A stretch of DNA of 64,000 nt from Papaver somniferum (Eukaryota; Streptophyta; Magnoliopsida; Ranunculales; Papaveraceae), in contig NC_039361.1 of NCBI RefSeq assembly GCF_003573695.1, positions 96,474,279 through 96,538,278 on the forward strand. The letters are read 5' to 3'. Under the pieces are notes generated by a model. It searched no databases. It was given only the letters and a program-made list of their open reading frames with translations, and was not told the origin of the DNA. Made by a program: the position numbers and the translations under genes. Of this stretch, positions 20,580 to 31,519 are shown in pieces; positions within the stretch are counted from its first letter, which is position 1; each line of letters opens with the position of its first letter.

Positions 20580-22124
20580 TGATGTATGTCGTAAGTGCAA
20601 TCAAATTAATAATCTTATTCCCACACAATTAACTGGTAATATAATGGAAGTAAGGATCGTTCCCACGAAGAGCAGTGAGTTTTAGTTATCAAAGTGTCAC
20701 AGAAGGGGGGTTTTGTTTTAGATTGTGAACAAAATAAATAATCAAAGCAAATAAAATTGTATTGTAATCAATAGAGAGAGATATGATCTAGGAATCCTTC
20801 TTCGTATATAAACCATCAATGAGTTATTATAGTTGCCTACTCGTCGTTATTCATAGATTATCACCAACCGTAGAATAACAGCTAGAACAGTGCTATCCCT
20901 TAAATTCCTTATATCACTGGATACGGAAGTTTTCGCCTACCAGATTCTATTCAACGAACCACCAAGTAGTAGATCACTCAAGGTGTAATCCAATTTAATG
21001 CGTTACCTTTTGTGAATTTATTGGTTGATCCTACTAGTTAGACTCTTAGATCAAGGTACACTTTTTAGTGTTGTTTATGCACATAATCGCTCCATAGAAT
21101 CCCTCTGTAAGGTTTTGTGTTCTCTACTTATGTACAAGTTATTCGACGATTACTTATCTCCTAACTTAATACTAGCAATAGATTGAATCAACAAATCAAT
21201 TTAGTTGGCCACATAAACAATCTATCAATCAATCATAAATATTCAAATAGTGTAAACAATCGATAATCATATGAAGAACTTCAAAGTAGATTAATATAAT
21301 AACTCAAATATTATTTACAACTTAGAATTCATCCTCAATTAATAGGTGTTTAGCTACTCATGGATGTAGAAACATCCATGATATACATATGAGAAAAGTA
21401 AAGAGATAACGTTATGATTGATAATCGCTCCGTATGATGTTTCTTCTCTCCAAACCCTAACAATTTCGTGACCTAATGATATGATATGATTTCACATAGC
21501 CTAATACCTTTTTATAGGTTTACATTTCTTGGCCTTCATGTATTTAGTTTGATTTAGGAACCCGACCCAAAAATATGACCTAACGACTCCAAACGTGCCC
21601 TTAGGCCTTCCAAAGTGTAAATACACGTTTCCTATTTGCTAAGTGCGCGAACCCTGTACGCAAACTTCAAAATCCAGAAGAAATTTTCGGAATTAAGTCT
21701 GCGAACCCAGTCCGCGAACCTAGTTCGCGGACTTCACTGTCCTCGGTATTTGATAAAAACTGTTTTTGCCACAACTTCTTCATCCGAATTCGGAATGACC
21801 TCATTCTTTTTGCATTATTTTTATCTTTCAATTCTATTAAATATGTTTATGATAAATACTTAATTTTAATGAGTTAAGATCGGTATTTTGCCCGAGTCTT
21901 GATTTTGAGTGTTTTGGTCATTTTCGTCGCACTTTTTCCACTTCTCTTGGACTTGGGCACTTGGATACTTGGAATACTTCTCTTCTTAGTTCTTTTCAGC
22001 ACTTTGTAGATCCTTTTTGGATGATTCACCAAATTGAGACAAATAAGAGAAAACAAGAGTAATAATACCAAAATATGCAAGAATAATAGCTCAAGCAAGT
22101 ATGGAATGGACACTAAAATCATAT
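20580..22124 (-). repeat. Athila LTR-C (5' LTR of the right copy, truncated at its outer end)
   Basis: It starts TGATGTATGTCG like its sisters, but the plus-strand end stops at ATCATAT, about 17 bp short of the CACTTATCA terminus of LTR-A. It joins directly to the host LTR sequence GAACGGATTTG. A trinucleotide GAA is present at this point in both the LTR and the target, consistent with a deletion between short repeats that also removed the target duplication. It has a TATA-like box at 21507-21517 (minus). Confidence 0.85.
21710..21732. promoter_or_regulatory. Perfect 10-bp-arm palindrome in the Athila U3
   Basis: Arms GTCCGCGAAC and GTTCGCGGAC with a CTA loop. It is preceded by related half-sites (GCGAACCCAGTCC, GCGCGAACCC). 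It lies about 200 bp upstream of the TATA-like box in element sense. The arms have decayed in LTR-A and LTR-B. Confidence 0.5.
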
Positions 22125-22670
22125 GAACGGATTTGTTGTTCCTTTACTGTTTGTAATACAACCAAAGGAATTGTTCCAAGTGCGTGACTTATTAACAAGT
22201 TGGAGGCGCAGGGATACTGAGGGAACTAGGTGAACTATAGGTTTAGTTGCTTGGTCTCAATTATACGAAGTTGGTTTGATTTTGTATAGCGGCTTAATTA
22301 TGAGAGTATTCAATTCTGGACTAGGTCCCGGGGTTTTTCTGCTTTTGCGGTTTCCTCGTTAACAAAATCTTGTTGTGTCATTTACTTTTATTTTGCGCAA
22401 TTATAATTGTGTTTATTATAATTTAAAGTAAATCGCACAAACGTTAATTCCTATTTTACTTGATAGACAATCCCTAGAGTTTGAACCTATTACCAATTAA
22501 ACATACTTCGTTGTTGTATTGTCTCGATCTTGTATCCATAGATGATCACACGAAGTGTGAACCAATTATTTGTATTGTCTAGACTAAGTCCATAGAAAAT
22601 CACTTTCGGAAAAAGGACTTATAGGTGGAAAAGTTTTAGATTGAGGTATATTTGGGTACTCGTCTTTTCA
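22125..22670 (+). repeat. 5' LTR of the copia-like element, right part
   Basis: Continues 518-2779 after the Athila array and matches 26503-27097 of the 3' LTR. It ends CGTCTTTTCA. The 3' LTR carries about 50 bp more, an extra GTATTGTCTCGATCT unit at 26887-26965. Confidence 0.85.
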
Positions 22671-24277
22671 ATAGGTTTATGGGATGTATGATTTCGGTTT
22701 TCATGACCTTAATATTCGATCTCATATGGTGTGAACCCTTATGGTTTGGGTGAATTTTTGATTTAGCGGGATTGAGTTCTAGCCCATGTTGTTAGGATTT
22801 ATCAAAGGATCATAGGGGTTCTGATTGAAACAATATGTGAAAAAGTCACAATATGCTGAATCATTTGGTTTAGCATAAAAGCATACGTGTTTCGGGATTT
22901 CAACTTTTGCATTGCAATAGTTAAAATCGGTTTTCAACATTTCTCTGGTAAAGGTTGCTCTTTGTTGTTGTTCTTTTGTTTTGCAAGAGGATGACAATAT
23001 AATGGGGGGGAGTTCTAATGTGAACTTGCGCTTAATGACATATCTTTCGGGGGTGAAGAGGATGCGGAATCTGAGGTAACAAATTTGTTAGTTAATCGTT
23101 TTCGTGTATAAGAAAAGACTGATTTTATTGCATATGTTTATTCCATTATTTGTGTATGGATGTGTGTGATCCAATTGTTTCCGGTTAAGAAAAAATATTG
23201 TTATCTTGCTTTATTGTTTGGTATCAATTGTTTAGGCTTACGAAATTTCAGTGCAATTGCGGTACTTTAATGTCTATGTTGTTTCAATTGCTTCCGGTTG
23301 AGATAAATAATTATGCAAGTTTATTTATTTGGTTTGTATGAATTTTTATGGATTAACAAAAGCAAAAGTTTCCAGGATGAATTGTTTAGTCCAATTCGAT
23401 TCCGGATAGGAGACACTAAGTTAATTGTGATCTTAGTTAGACTTATCAAAGTGGAGGTTTTGGTTATTCAAGTCTAATGGAATGCCTTAACAAGAAATGC
23501 TAGTTAACTAATCTAGTACTTGTCTTGTTAAAAGTGAAAGGACTAAGTTATTGATGAGAATAACTAGAGCCTGATGAGAAAAATAAAGTTAATTATGATC
23601 TTTATTTTGGTCTTATCGAACAAGCGATTATATTTGTGCAATCGGTTTAGCAAAGGAACTAAGGTGCTTAGTCGATTTTTGGTTTGCTAAACTATTAGGA
23701 AAAATTACTTCGGGAAATTGTTTCCTTGGTAACATATCAAAACAGAATTAATTTGTAGTTTCGGTTTTGATATTGGTTATCAAAAATGGTGTGTGGAACC
23801 CTCGTGCTTAACTCTTATAGGCATTGCAAGTCTCTTTGTAAGATTTGTAAGATCCATTCAGTTTATTCTTTTATTTTCTCGTACTTTTGTCATTTTGTGA
23901 CACAAATGGGGAGAAATATATGGAGGAAGCAAGTGATATTGATATTGATTTGTATTGATTTGGTATCACTAAGGAAAGGATAATGGTGCTTAAACGGTAT
24001 AGCTAACGAAAAGAGTAAAGCATAGACTAAGGGGGAGTAACATATCATATGATGATGGAAATAACAAAGACGTGCGGATTGAAAATCTACCTATCTTACC
24101 TTTAGACTGAGTATTAGCTTTCTTATTATAATGTCAACAGCGGCATTTATGAACTGAATGTATACAGGTTATTGTACTGTTGAGTTTAGGAATCAAGCGT
24201 ACCTGTAATGAATTCTTGTAATTTGTTTATCCATATGATGTAAGAGTTTTGTCACTAAAATTGACAAAGGGGGAGAT
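22671..24277 (+). other. Non-coding interior of the copia-like element
   Basis: 1.6 kb with no gag, protease, integrase or RT similarity and no long ORF. A motif CAATTG(T/C)TTCCGGTT followed by an A-rich stretch occurs at about 23174 and 23288, with a weaker form near 23393. The 3' end is the polypurine tract. The minus-strand frame at 22779-22997 looks accidental. Confidence 0.7.
24262..24277 (+). other. Polypurine tract, copia type
   Basis: TGACAAAGGGGGAGAT immediately precedes the TGTTAGAGC start of the 3' LTR. This is the standard plus-strand primer arrangement of plant copia elements and fixes the orientation. Confidence 0.85.
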
Positions 24278-27097
24278 TGTTAGAGCATAGCTCGGTTGAA
24301 CCCACCAAGAGTTGGTATGTCAAGTTTGGTTGTCATATTTTAGTGAACCGAAACTCATTTAAAGAGTCGCTTGATTATTTACTAGAGTCAACTTCGTATA
24401 GGTTTGCTTGAAAGTATTAGGATATGAGACATTACAAGTATTACGTGAAGACTTGAACAATGTGAAGAAGTAAGGAGCTACAACGACGAAATCATCCTTC
24501 CACTTGAGGTTAGTAATATTTGACTTGAACTGTTTTATTCCCTAAAGTATCTTTCAAGTAGTGCATATTAAAAACATAATTGCAAAGATGTGAATGATTA
24601 TACTCTAGTTAGACTTAGTATTAAGGAATATAATACGAAGTATAACGCTTATCTTTTGAACTTCGTATATAAGACATCGACATAATCGTATGAATGCTAT
24701 TGTGATTATGTATGGGTATGGGTGAAGTTTTCGTCATAGGAAACAATGTTTTATATTAGTTTAAAGGAAGTACAATTCATAAACTTGTTTTATGAATCGA
24801 AAGGGAAATCGCTAGGCTTATTGGTATTGTTATTCGTTGCAAATATTTGGATTACCAATATGTGTGTTTAGTATAACCGCTCATGGCTTGATTATGTTCT
24901 TGGTAAAACTATTCACAAGGCATGACTTTTGTATAGGTATGACTTTTATTAGTGAAAACGATCTTAAGTAATCACCTGAGATGGTATGATCGATTTGTTG
25001 TAATTGGTATGACCAACTCTAGACATTGGGGGACCGATCCTAGTAAGAGGTGCAACCGATCATAAAAGGGGAATCGACCCTTGTAAGAGGTGCAACAAGT
25101 TTTTAGTTATTGGGAACCCATCCTATGAACTTGTGCAACAAATACAAGTTAGATATTGTATATATGTGGGAACCGATCCTAGTACCTAGTCAACCAAGTT
25201 TTGGAAACTAGCGTGACTAATTCTAGTATCCACATGGAGGTAGAACCGAAACTTGTTTTGGTAGAACCGTGAAACCCATGATTTGTGATTTGATAGGATA
25301 ATCAATCACATGGTTCTTGGAAGTCAGATGAACCAATTCTAAACTTATTTGGAAATGTGGCAAATCGATTTCAAGATTGTTAAATATAAAAAAGGATTTA
25401 CAAAGTAAAGATGTCGACATACTTTGAACATGTGCAGTAACTCTTATCTTTTATTGTTCAAAGATATTCCTTAGTAGCTAAAAGAGAATCCCAGATCGAA
25501 ACAAATTGAGAATCTTTTAATTAAGGTTTTTAGTTTTATATGCTTTAAATTTCCAGCAATTAAAATGCATATCTTGAGGAAAAAAATTAGTAATTTGCAT
25601 TTACTAGTTGGAGATTTTCTACTGAGATTTCGGTCATTAATTGGACATAGCATTTCCAGGAATTATGAAAACCAATTTGGTGTTTATTGCATATCTCTGA
25701 GAATATTCAGTTTTGGAAATTCCTTGGTGTCCAAACTTCTTTGGTCTATAAATATTGAAGTTTGCATTTCAAGCAAACTAATCCTCAGAGCCAGCATAAC
25801 TACCTAGTTGTGGTGTTACTGGTAGAGCCACCTATTTGGAGAGGAAAGTAACCTAATTAGGTGAAATCTCTTACGATCGCTCGGTTTAAAAGACTTCTTT
25901 CGGATTGAGAAGCTCTATTAGTACCTTTGGTGGGAAACTAGATAATTGCAGTTTATTATTAGTTTTCGATTGATTTGATTGACTAACGGTTGTTGAACTT
26001 TGATTTCACATAGTTTGTTTATGCTTGAGAATCTTCTCTTCTGATATAAGATTCACTCAAACTATATCAAAGTTTCGACGGGGATCTTTAGGCTGTTTGT
26101 AGTCCAAAAGACGTCTTGTAATAATCCATTGTTAACATACTCCATTCTGCGTGTGATTGATCACAAGAGATTCAAGTTGGTTGTGTGCAGGTGTTTATTG
26201 AAGATCAAAGAAGATCTGAAGACAAAGAAGATATTTGGGTTCATAATATTTGATGTGCACAAAACTTGTTTCGGCTGGAAAAGGATCCAACTATAACCGG
26301 TTTATCTTTGTGATAGATTTGATTGATTAGCTGATTAAATCAGAATCAATAAAACTCATTGTGATTCAAAGTTGCAAAATATTGACAATTACTTTGCTAA
26401 TTTTTATTGGATAGATCTAAGAACCTGACAAAGGAGTTTATTGGGATAAACGGAAGATCCTTTTGTCAAACTCATATCACTTGGTTGAAAAGAGTTGTTA
26501 CCGAACAGATTTGTTGTTCCTAAACTGTTTGGAATACGAACCAAAGGAATTGTTCCAACTGCGTGACTTATTGCAAGTTGGAGGCGAAAGGATACATACG
26601 GAACTAGGTGAACTATAGGTTTAGTTGCTTGGTCTCAACTGTACGAAGTTGGTTTAGATTTTGTATAGCGGCTTAATCCTGAGAGTATTCAATTCTGGAC
26701 AAGGTCCCGGGATTTTTATGCATTTGCGGATTTCCTCGTTAAGAAAATCTTGTTGTGTCTTTTACTTTTCTATTTCCGAAATTATAATTATTTTATTATA
26801 GCAAACGTTAATTCCTATTTACTTGATAGCAATCCTATTGTGTTTGGTTAAGTCTGAACCTTTTATCAAGTAAACATACTTCGTTGTTGTATTGTCTCGA
26901 TCTTGTATCCATAGTCAATCACACAAGTTATCTTGATGTCGTATTGTCTCGATCTCGTATTCATAGATGATCACAAGAAGTGTGAACCGATTAGTTGTAT
27001 TGTCTCGACTCAGTCCATAGACAATCACTTTCGGAGAAAGGACTTATAGGTGGAAAAGTTTTAGATTGAGGTATATTTGGGTACCCTCGTCTTTTCA
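24278..27097 (+). repeat. 3' LTR of the copia-like element, uninterrupted
   Basis: About 2.82 kb, TGTTAGAGCATAG to CTCGTCTTTTCA. It supplies the empty-site sequence for the Athila insertion: GTTACC joined to GAACAG at 26502/26503. TATAAATA lies at 25747-25754. No coding region. Confidence 0.85.
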
Positions 27098-27443
27098 GTC
27101 TTCAAACTATCTTCTACATGAATAACACTTGTGAAATTGATCATGTTTTTCAAACACCATAAAAATTCTCAACCACTATTGACGACTCCTTACAGACTCC
27201 ACCATTGATCACTAAGAAAACCATCCATAAGAAGATGGCTCCACCTAACCAGTAAGATAAAACATATTGAATTTTAACCCATATATGAATAATTAGCTTC
27301 AATATCATATTCAAAAACATGTCATGGTTACCGTGTATCTGAAACAAACCACCAGATATCTCTTTTGTGCTTAACTGGCTTAATCGTTTGAGCGATCCTT
27401 TTTTTTTTTTGCTACTATCACACCCGACATACTCGCTCAGAAT
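27098..27443. other. Spacer between two retrotransposons
   Basis: 346 bp with no gene or repeat that I recognise. The minus-strand frame at 27150-27347 has no recognisable motif. Confidence 0.5.
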
Positions 27444-27448
27444 ATATA
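27444..27448. repeat. Target site duplication of the LARD, left
   Basis: ATATA immediately before the TGATAG start; its partner is at 35355-35359. Confidence 0.75.
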
Positions 27449-29176
27449 TGATAGACGCATTTATGTGTCTATTTTGATCTCAATTACATGTATTGTTAGT
27501 GCTCGATTTTGTACTTATTTGGTTATTTATGTGCTTGTAGGTGTTTTTGGAGAAATAAGCTTTTGCGGCAAAATTAGCTCGTAAAATGGTATTTGGACCT
27601 CCAATAGAAATTACTAAAGGCACCATGATGAAATGTTATTGGCACCCGGATGAAATGTTGAACGCACCCAGGAAAAGTATTGAAAACACCCCAAAGAAAT
27701 TACTAAAGGAACCCCCTCCCATTTCGGATAAGGGGCACCTCATTTTCTAAGGGGTACCCCAACTGTTAATTGCACCCCATCAGCGGTTAGGGGTCGCCCA
27801 TTTCCTTCCTCGTTTCAAAAGCAGAAAATGGTGTGATAAAGGACTATTCATCGACGTAACTTTGTGGATTAGAGTTGAACGAGTTTTATGGAGGTTAAAT
27901 TGCAGATTTTGGTTGCTTTGGGCTTGTTAGGGATTAACATGCTTGGTATGGTGTTTAAATACGACTGAGTTGGGATGGATCATCGAGACGACACAAAACA
28001 TGGGCATGAACTTTCTCGGTTCTTCAGGCGAGAATTTGAACGAGAGTCTTTGGAGATTTTCACGGAAATTGGTTGGAATGATCCTTATACACTAAAACAG
28101 GAATGGTATGCGAGTTTAAATTGGGAAAAAAATAAGTTCCACAATTATTCTCGGCAAAAAAGGGTGTGACAAGCTACCTATATTGTAGAAGTTACTTGGA
28201 GACAAAGGGAGGGTTTTCCCTGTCGAAGATATATTTGGAAGAAGAGTTTAAATAAAGTCAGAATACGCAGAAAGAAGAGAAAGAAATGAAAGAAATCACT
28301 CCAGAAAGATTATATTTCCCATGAAGAGAAGAAAAGAATATTTGAAGATTTCTTGAAGAATGGGTAAACCCTGTGATGTATAAATATCCTGCTCGAGTCA
28401 CAAGGAGGAGGATCGGGAGTTTGGAGTAGCTTTGGAGCATTAAGGATCGTTGCAGAGCGATTCTGCAGCAGCATCAGGAAGAAGGATAAGAAGAGGTTGC
28501 AGACGACAAAACAGGAGTGTCGTTCTCAAGAACAGAGAGTCAGTTATTTAACCGCACAAAACAAGTATCGTTGTTCATTTGTAATTGCGAAAGGCCTTTA
28601 GTGACTAAGTCTGACTCTCTGAAAAAGGCTTCTGCCAATGTTTCTTGTAACAATCAATTCTTTCTCATATATTTCTTCAATAAAAACACTTTTTGAGCCA
28701 TGGATTATTATTTTGAGCGAGTGTTTGACATCATGAGCTAAACCCCAACACTGCGACGACAGAGGAAGCTGTATTTCATCCATGTGGTAATTTAGTTAAT
28801 TCTTTATTTACTTTTTGCACCGATTTTAATTGAATTAAGATTTCGATTAATTACTTGTGACTTTATTTGATGGAGCATTCTTAGTCCTAGGTATTCTTGA
28901 TGTGCCATGCTTATAATCTACACATAATATTTTATGAAATCTACCTTTGGCAAATAAATAGAGTTGTTGTTTGAGCTATAATTGCGTAGGATTAATTTCT
29001 GAACCACTTGAATATGAAAAAAAAAGTGAAATCCTGAGTCCCAGTAAATTCTTCATCTCGATAAACTTTTGTATATATTTTGTTTATTTTAGTATTTTTG
29101 TTTTCTAATTCTTAAAATCGAATCTACACAAGTCCGAGTGAACGACAACTTATTTACCAGTATCAAAACAACATCA
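27449..29176 (+). repeat. LARD 5' LTR
   Basis: 1728 bp, TGATAGACGC to AACAACATCA. It contains TATAAATA at 28379-28386 and AATAAA at 28679-28684, plausible promoter and polyadenylation signals in U3/R order. The frame at 27975-28169 is LTR sequence and is not conserved in the 3' LTR. Confidence 0.9.
28379..28386 (+). promoter_or_regulatory. TATA box of the LARD LTR
   Basis: TATAAATA in GTGATGTATAAATA. It is kept at 34559-34566 of the 3' LTR, about 300 bp upstream of the AATAAA. Confidence 0.6.
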
Positions 29177-29181
29177 ATTTT

Positions 29182-29199
29182 TGGCGCCGCCGACGCGGA
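29182..29199 (+). other. Primer binding site of the LARD, degenerate tRNA-Asp type
   Basis: TGGCGCCGCCGACGCGGA, five bases after the LTR, matches the tRNA-Asp complement at 14 of 18 positions. It is the same tRNA as used by the Athila copies. Confidence 0.7.
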
Positions 29200-29465
29200 C
29201 TTGTTTTTAGGTTAAGTTTTAGATTTTATTTTTTAGGTTTGTTTATTTTATTTTATTTTTTTTATTAGATTTTACTTTGGGTATTTTTGTTTTCGCAGTG
29301 CAGGTTTTGCCTGGAGCTAAAAGTGGAAAGTTGGACTTGCTTAAAAAAGTATAGAAAATCCAAGATTTTTATGTATTTTTGTTAGTTTTATTTTCTTTAT
29401 TTTTGGACTTGAATATATATTGTTTGTTTATTTTTTTTTAGTATTTTATTTATAAAAGAAAACAC

Positions 29466-30209
29466 GTGCACACACCAATTGCGTCGTCAGACTACCGATT
29501 TTATGAAAACTCGTGGATTAGTAAGCTGAACCCGTGCCTTGGGCCTTATGGGAGTTACCAGCTGAAAGTCCACAAACCTCAGACTTGTACCGTTGATCAG
29601 TCTTTGAATGTAGGTATATTTTGTTGTGGTAACCTGAGCTTACCCATTTTAGTCAGCCTTGTGTTTGCATGTGCACAAATTATGTCGAACTGGTATTATA
29701 ATAGCCAATATAATGAATATCCGACTGAGAAACATGGACATTATTCCTTTTATGACCATAATGTGAATAGTGGTTGGGAATGTCATCCTTTTGAAGGATA
29801 TGGTTCATACAATGGTGAGCCCAATTACTATTCACATGCATACCGGTCATACGAGTAAATTTCTTATACTTCTCCTCTGGAAGAGGCACGTAAGATACTT
29901 GAGTCAACACGTAAGTTACTTGAGTCAACCCATAAGTTAGCGGACACAAATGACTTAGTTATGGACGAAAGAACTGTAACAATGAGTGAACCTTCTTTAG
30001 AAGATAACCTAAGTTAGTTAGTTGAGTCAACATGTAAGTTAACTGAGTCAACACGTGAGTTTGCTGAGTCAACATGTAGGTTTGAGTTAGACGCGGAAGA
30101 AAGAATTGCTCGAATTACACTACATTTCCAATACATTGCTTCAAAAATCACCCTTGAAAATGAGGAAATTTTTTATTTACATAATCAAGATGACGAGGTT
30201 AGAATTTGA
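29466..30209 (+). pseudogene. LARD ORF, N-terminal part, with heptad repeats
   Basis: One reading frame from about 29466 (an internal ATG at 29682 starts MSNWYYNSQYNEYPT) continues past a TAA at about 29856, a TAG near 30014 and a TGA near 30207. The first part is rich in Tyr, Asn and Gly. The second holds a 21-bp tandem unit coding EST(R/H/C)KL- heptads at 29901, 29922, 30023, 30044 and 30065, followed by a charged helix (ERIARITLHFQYIASKI). I do not recognise the protein. It is not gag-like by any motif I know and may be a LARD-specific product. Confidence 0.55.
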
Positions 30210-30931
30210 AGCAATACTTTAGATAAGGTTCGACCATCTTTATATTATCATGATGATAAGGATAGTACAAATGATGATGAGAATACTGTTGATGAAGAAT
30301 TTGAAATATGTAGGCACAATGATCAGGAATTTGCTACTCCAATTGAGATTTATAATGATAATGTTCGTCTAGTTCAAATCCAAATAATTTTAATGATTAT
30401 TCACCTATTCAAAAGGACGGGGATTTGACTAAAGATAACACTTCCTTAGATGATGTAGTATTTCCTTTTGATTACGAAGCCAATGATGGTTTAGAGGAAC
30501 GGGTATATTTTGAGTCCAGCGATTTAGAAACAATATAATTAGAAAAAGAATATGAACCCGTCGATATGAGTTAGGATGTACCTGACTTAGCAGAATCAAT
30601 TGACCATTTTCAGGAATCCGATGACCTAGAAATTAGGGAAGTTGTGACTAGTCTTTTTAGAGACATTGAAAACTCTAAGTTTGGGGGTGATTATCATTCT
30701 CCATGTGCTTTAACTCTTAGAAAGATCCCTCACTTGGGACTTGACATATGTGCCTCAACCATTTTACAAGTTTATCTTCATACACGTTTTCCTGAACCTA
30801 GTGATGTCCATAAGGAAGTTAAGTTGTTAGAAACCCATCCTCTGGTTGATGTGGTTTGCCCAGGTTATGATACCCAGATTGACTTTTTTTTTCCCACCAA
30901 AGATTTTTCTTCCAAATGTGGGAACATATAA
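30210..30931 (+). pseudogene. LARD ORF, C-terminal part
   Basis: An acidic stretch (HDDKDSTNDDENTVDEEFE) is followed, after a frameshift, by an open piece at 30644-30931 reading SLFRDIENSKFGGDYHSP, IPHLGLDICAST and LLETHPLVDVVCPGYD. The latter is the best preserved block. In-frame stops interrupt the region between. No catalytic motif is visible. Confidence 0.5.
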
Positions 30932-31519
30932 GTTTGAAATATGTTGGTTATTAAGTTTTCAGACTAAGCCTAATTACTTTAGGAGATTAGAATCGTCACA
31001 TTTTCTTAAGAATGATCATTGATTTCATTATGGTCAATTGTGTGAGTCAACTCTGATTGAATTTGAGGATCCTCAATTATTCATGTTATTATTATGTGCT
31101 TCTAAGTTTTTAGTTGAGTTTTCCAGACTCTGGAACCTGATCATTCATATCCAACTTATGAGGAACACAAGCCCAAATAAATTTCCATTTAATAGAGCCT
31201 GAACCTGAAACACAACTAGTTGTAGTTGTCTTAAACAGGAAACTAGACAAGGGTGTGCTTTATTTGTTTATTTTCTTGGCAGGTTGCAGATTCCTTTTAT
31301 CTGTGATAACACGTTTTGATGCAGATGATCCACAATTGTTTCGGTTAGTGCTTTATGATATGAGGTGATTAATTATTTCTTATGTCTGGCTGAAGACGTT
31401 AAACTTAGCACTTATTGGGAGGTAACCCATGCTCATGCAACACGGTAATATCCTTCCTTATTTCTTTTGCTTCAAATGGTAACAGTTTCTCCTTGTTCAT
31501 ACTTTGATTTTATCTTCAG
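30932..31519 (+). other. LARD interior, decayed region
   Basis: Short fragments only, such as a leucine-rich piece near 31240-31360 (LYLFIFLAGCRFLL). No conserved domain recognised. Confidence 0.4.

Larger units (their letters stand above)
2780..22124 (-). mobile_element. Tandem Athila-type Ty3/gypsy array: three LTRs, two interiors
   Basis: Three homologous LTRs (2780-4354, 11650-13213, 20580-22124) flank two homologous interiors, each coding gag, protease, RT, RNase H and integrase on the minus strand. Primer sites resembling the tRNA-Asp 3' end follow the middle and right LTRs. The middle LTR therefore serves both as the 5' LTR of the left copy and the 3' LTR of the right copy. The array sits inside the 5' LTR of a copia-like element. 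Its left end is complete (TGATGCG...). The right end has lost the last bases of the LTR and the target duplication. Gag and RT resemble the Athila lineage (for example PFGTFAYRRM and IDAASGGALTNKT). No envelope-like ORF is visible. Confidence 0.9.
518..27097 (+). mobile_element. Non-autonomous copia-like LTR retrotransposon, interrupted by a nested Athila array
   Basis: Two long direct repeats, 518-2779 joined to 22125-22670, and 24278-27097, start TGTTAGAGC (TGTATTAGAGC on the left) and end CTTTTCA, so they have the TG...CA form of LTRs. The 3' LTR is preceded by AAAGGGGGAGAT, a typical copia polypurine tract, which sets plus orientation. Between the LTRs lie only about 1.6 kb (22671-24277) with no gag or pol, so the element needed proteins in trans. 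The 5-bp flanks (ATGTA at 513-517, GTCTT at 27098-27102) do not match, so no target duplication is visible. A typical initiator-Met primer site was not found after the 5' LTR. Confidence 0.8.
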
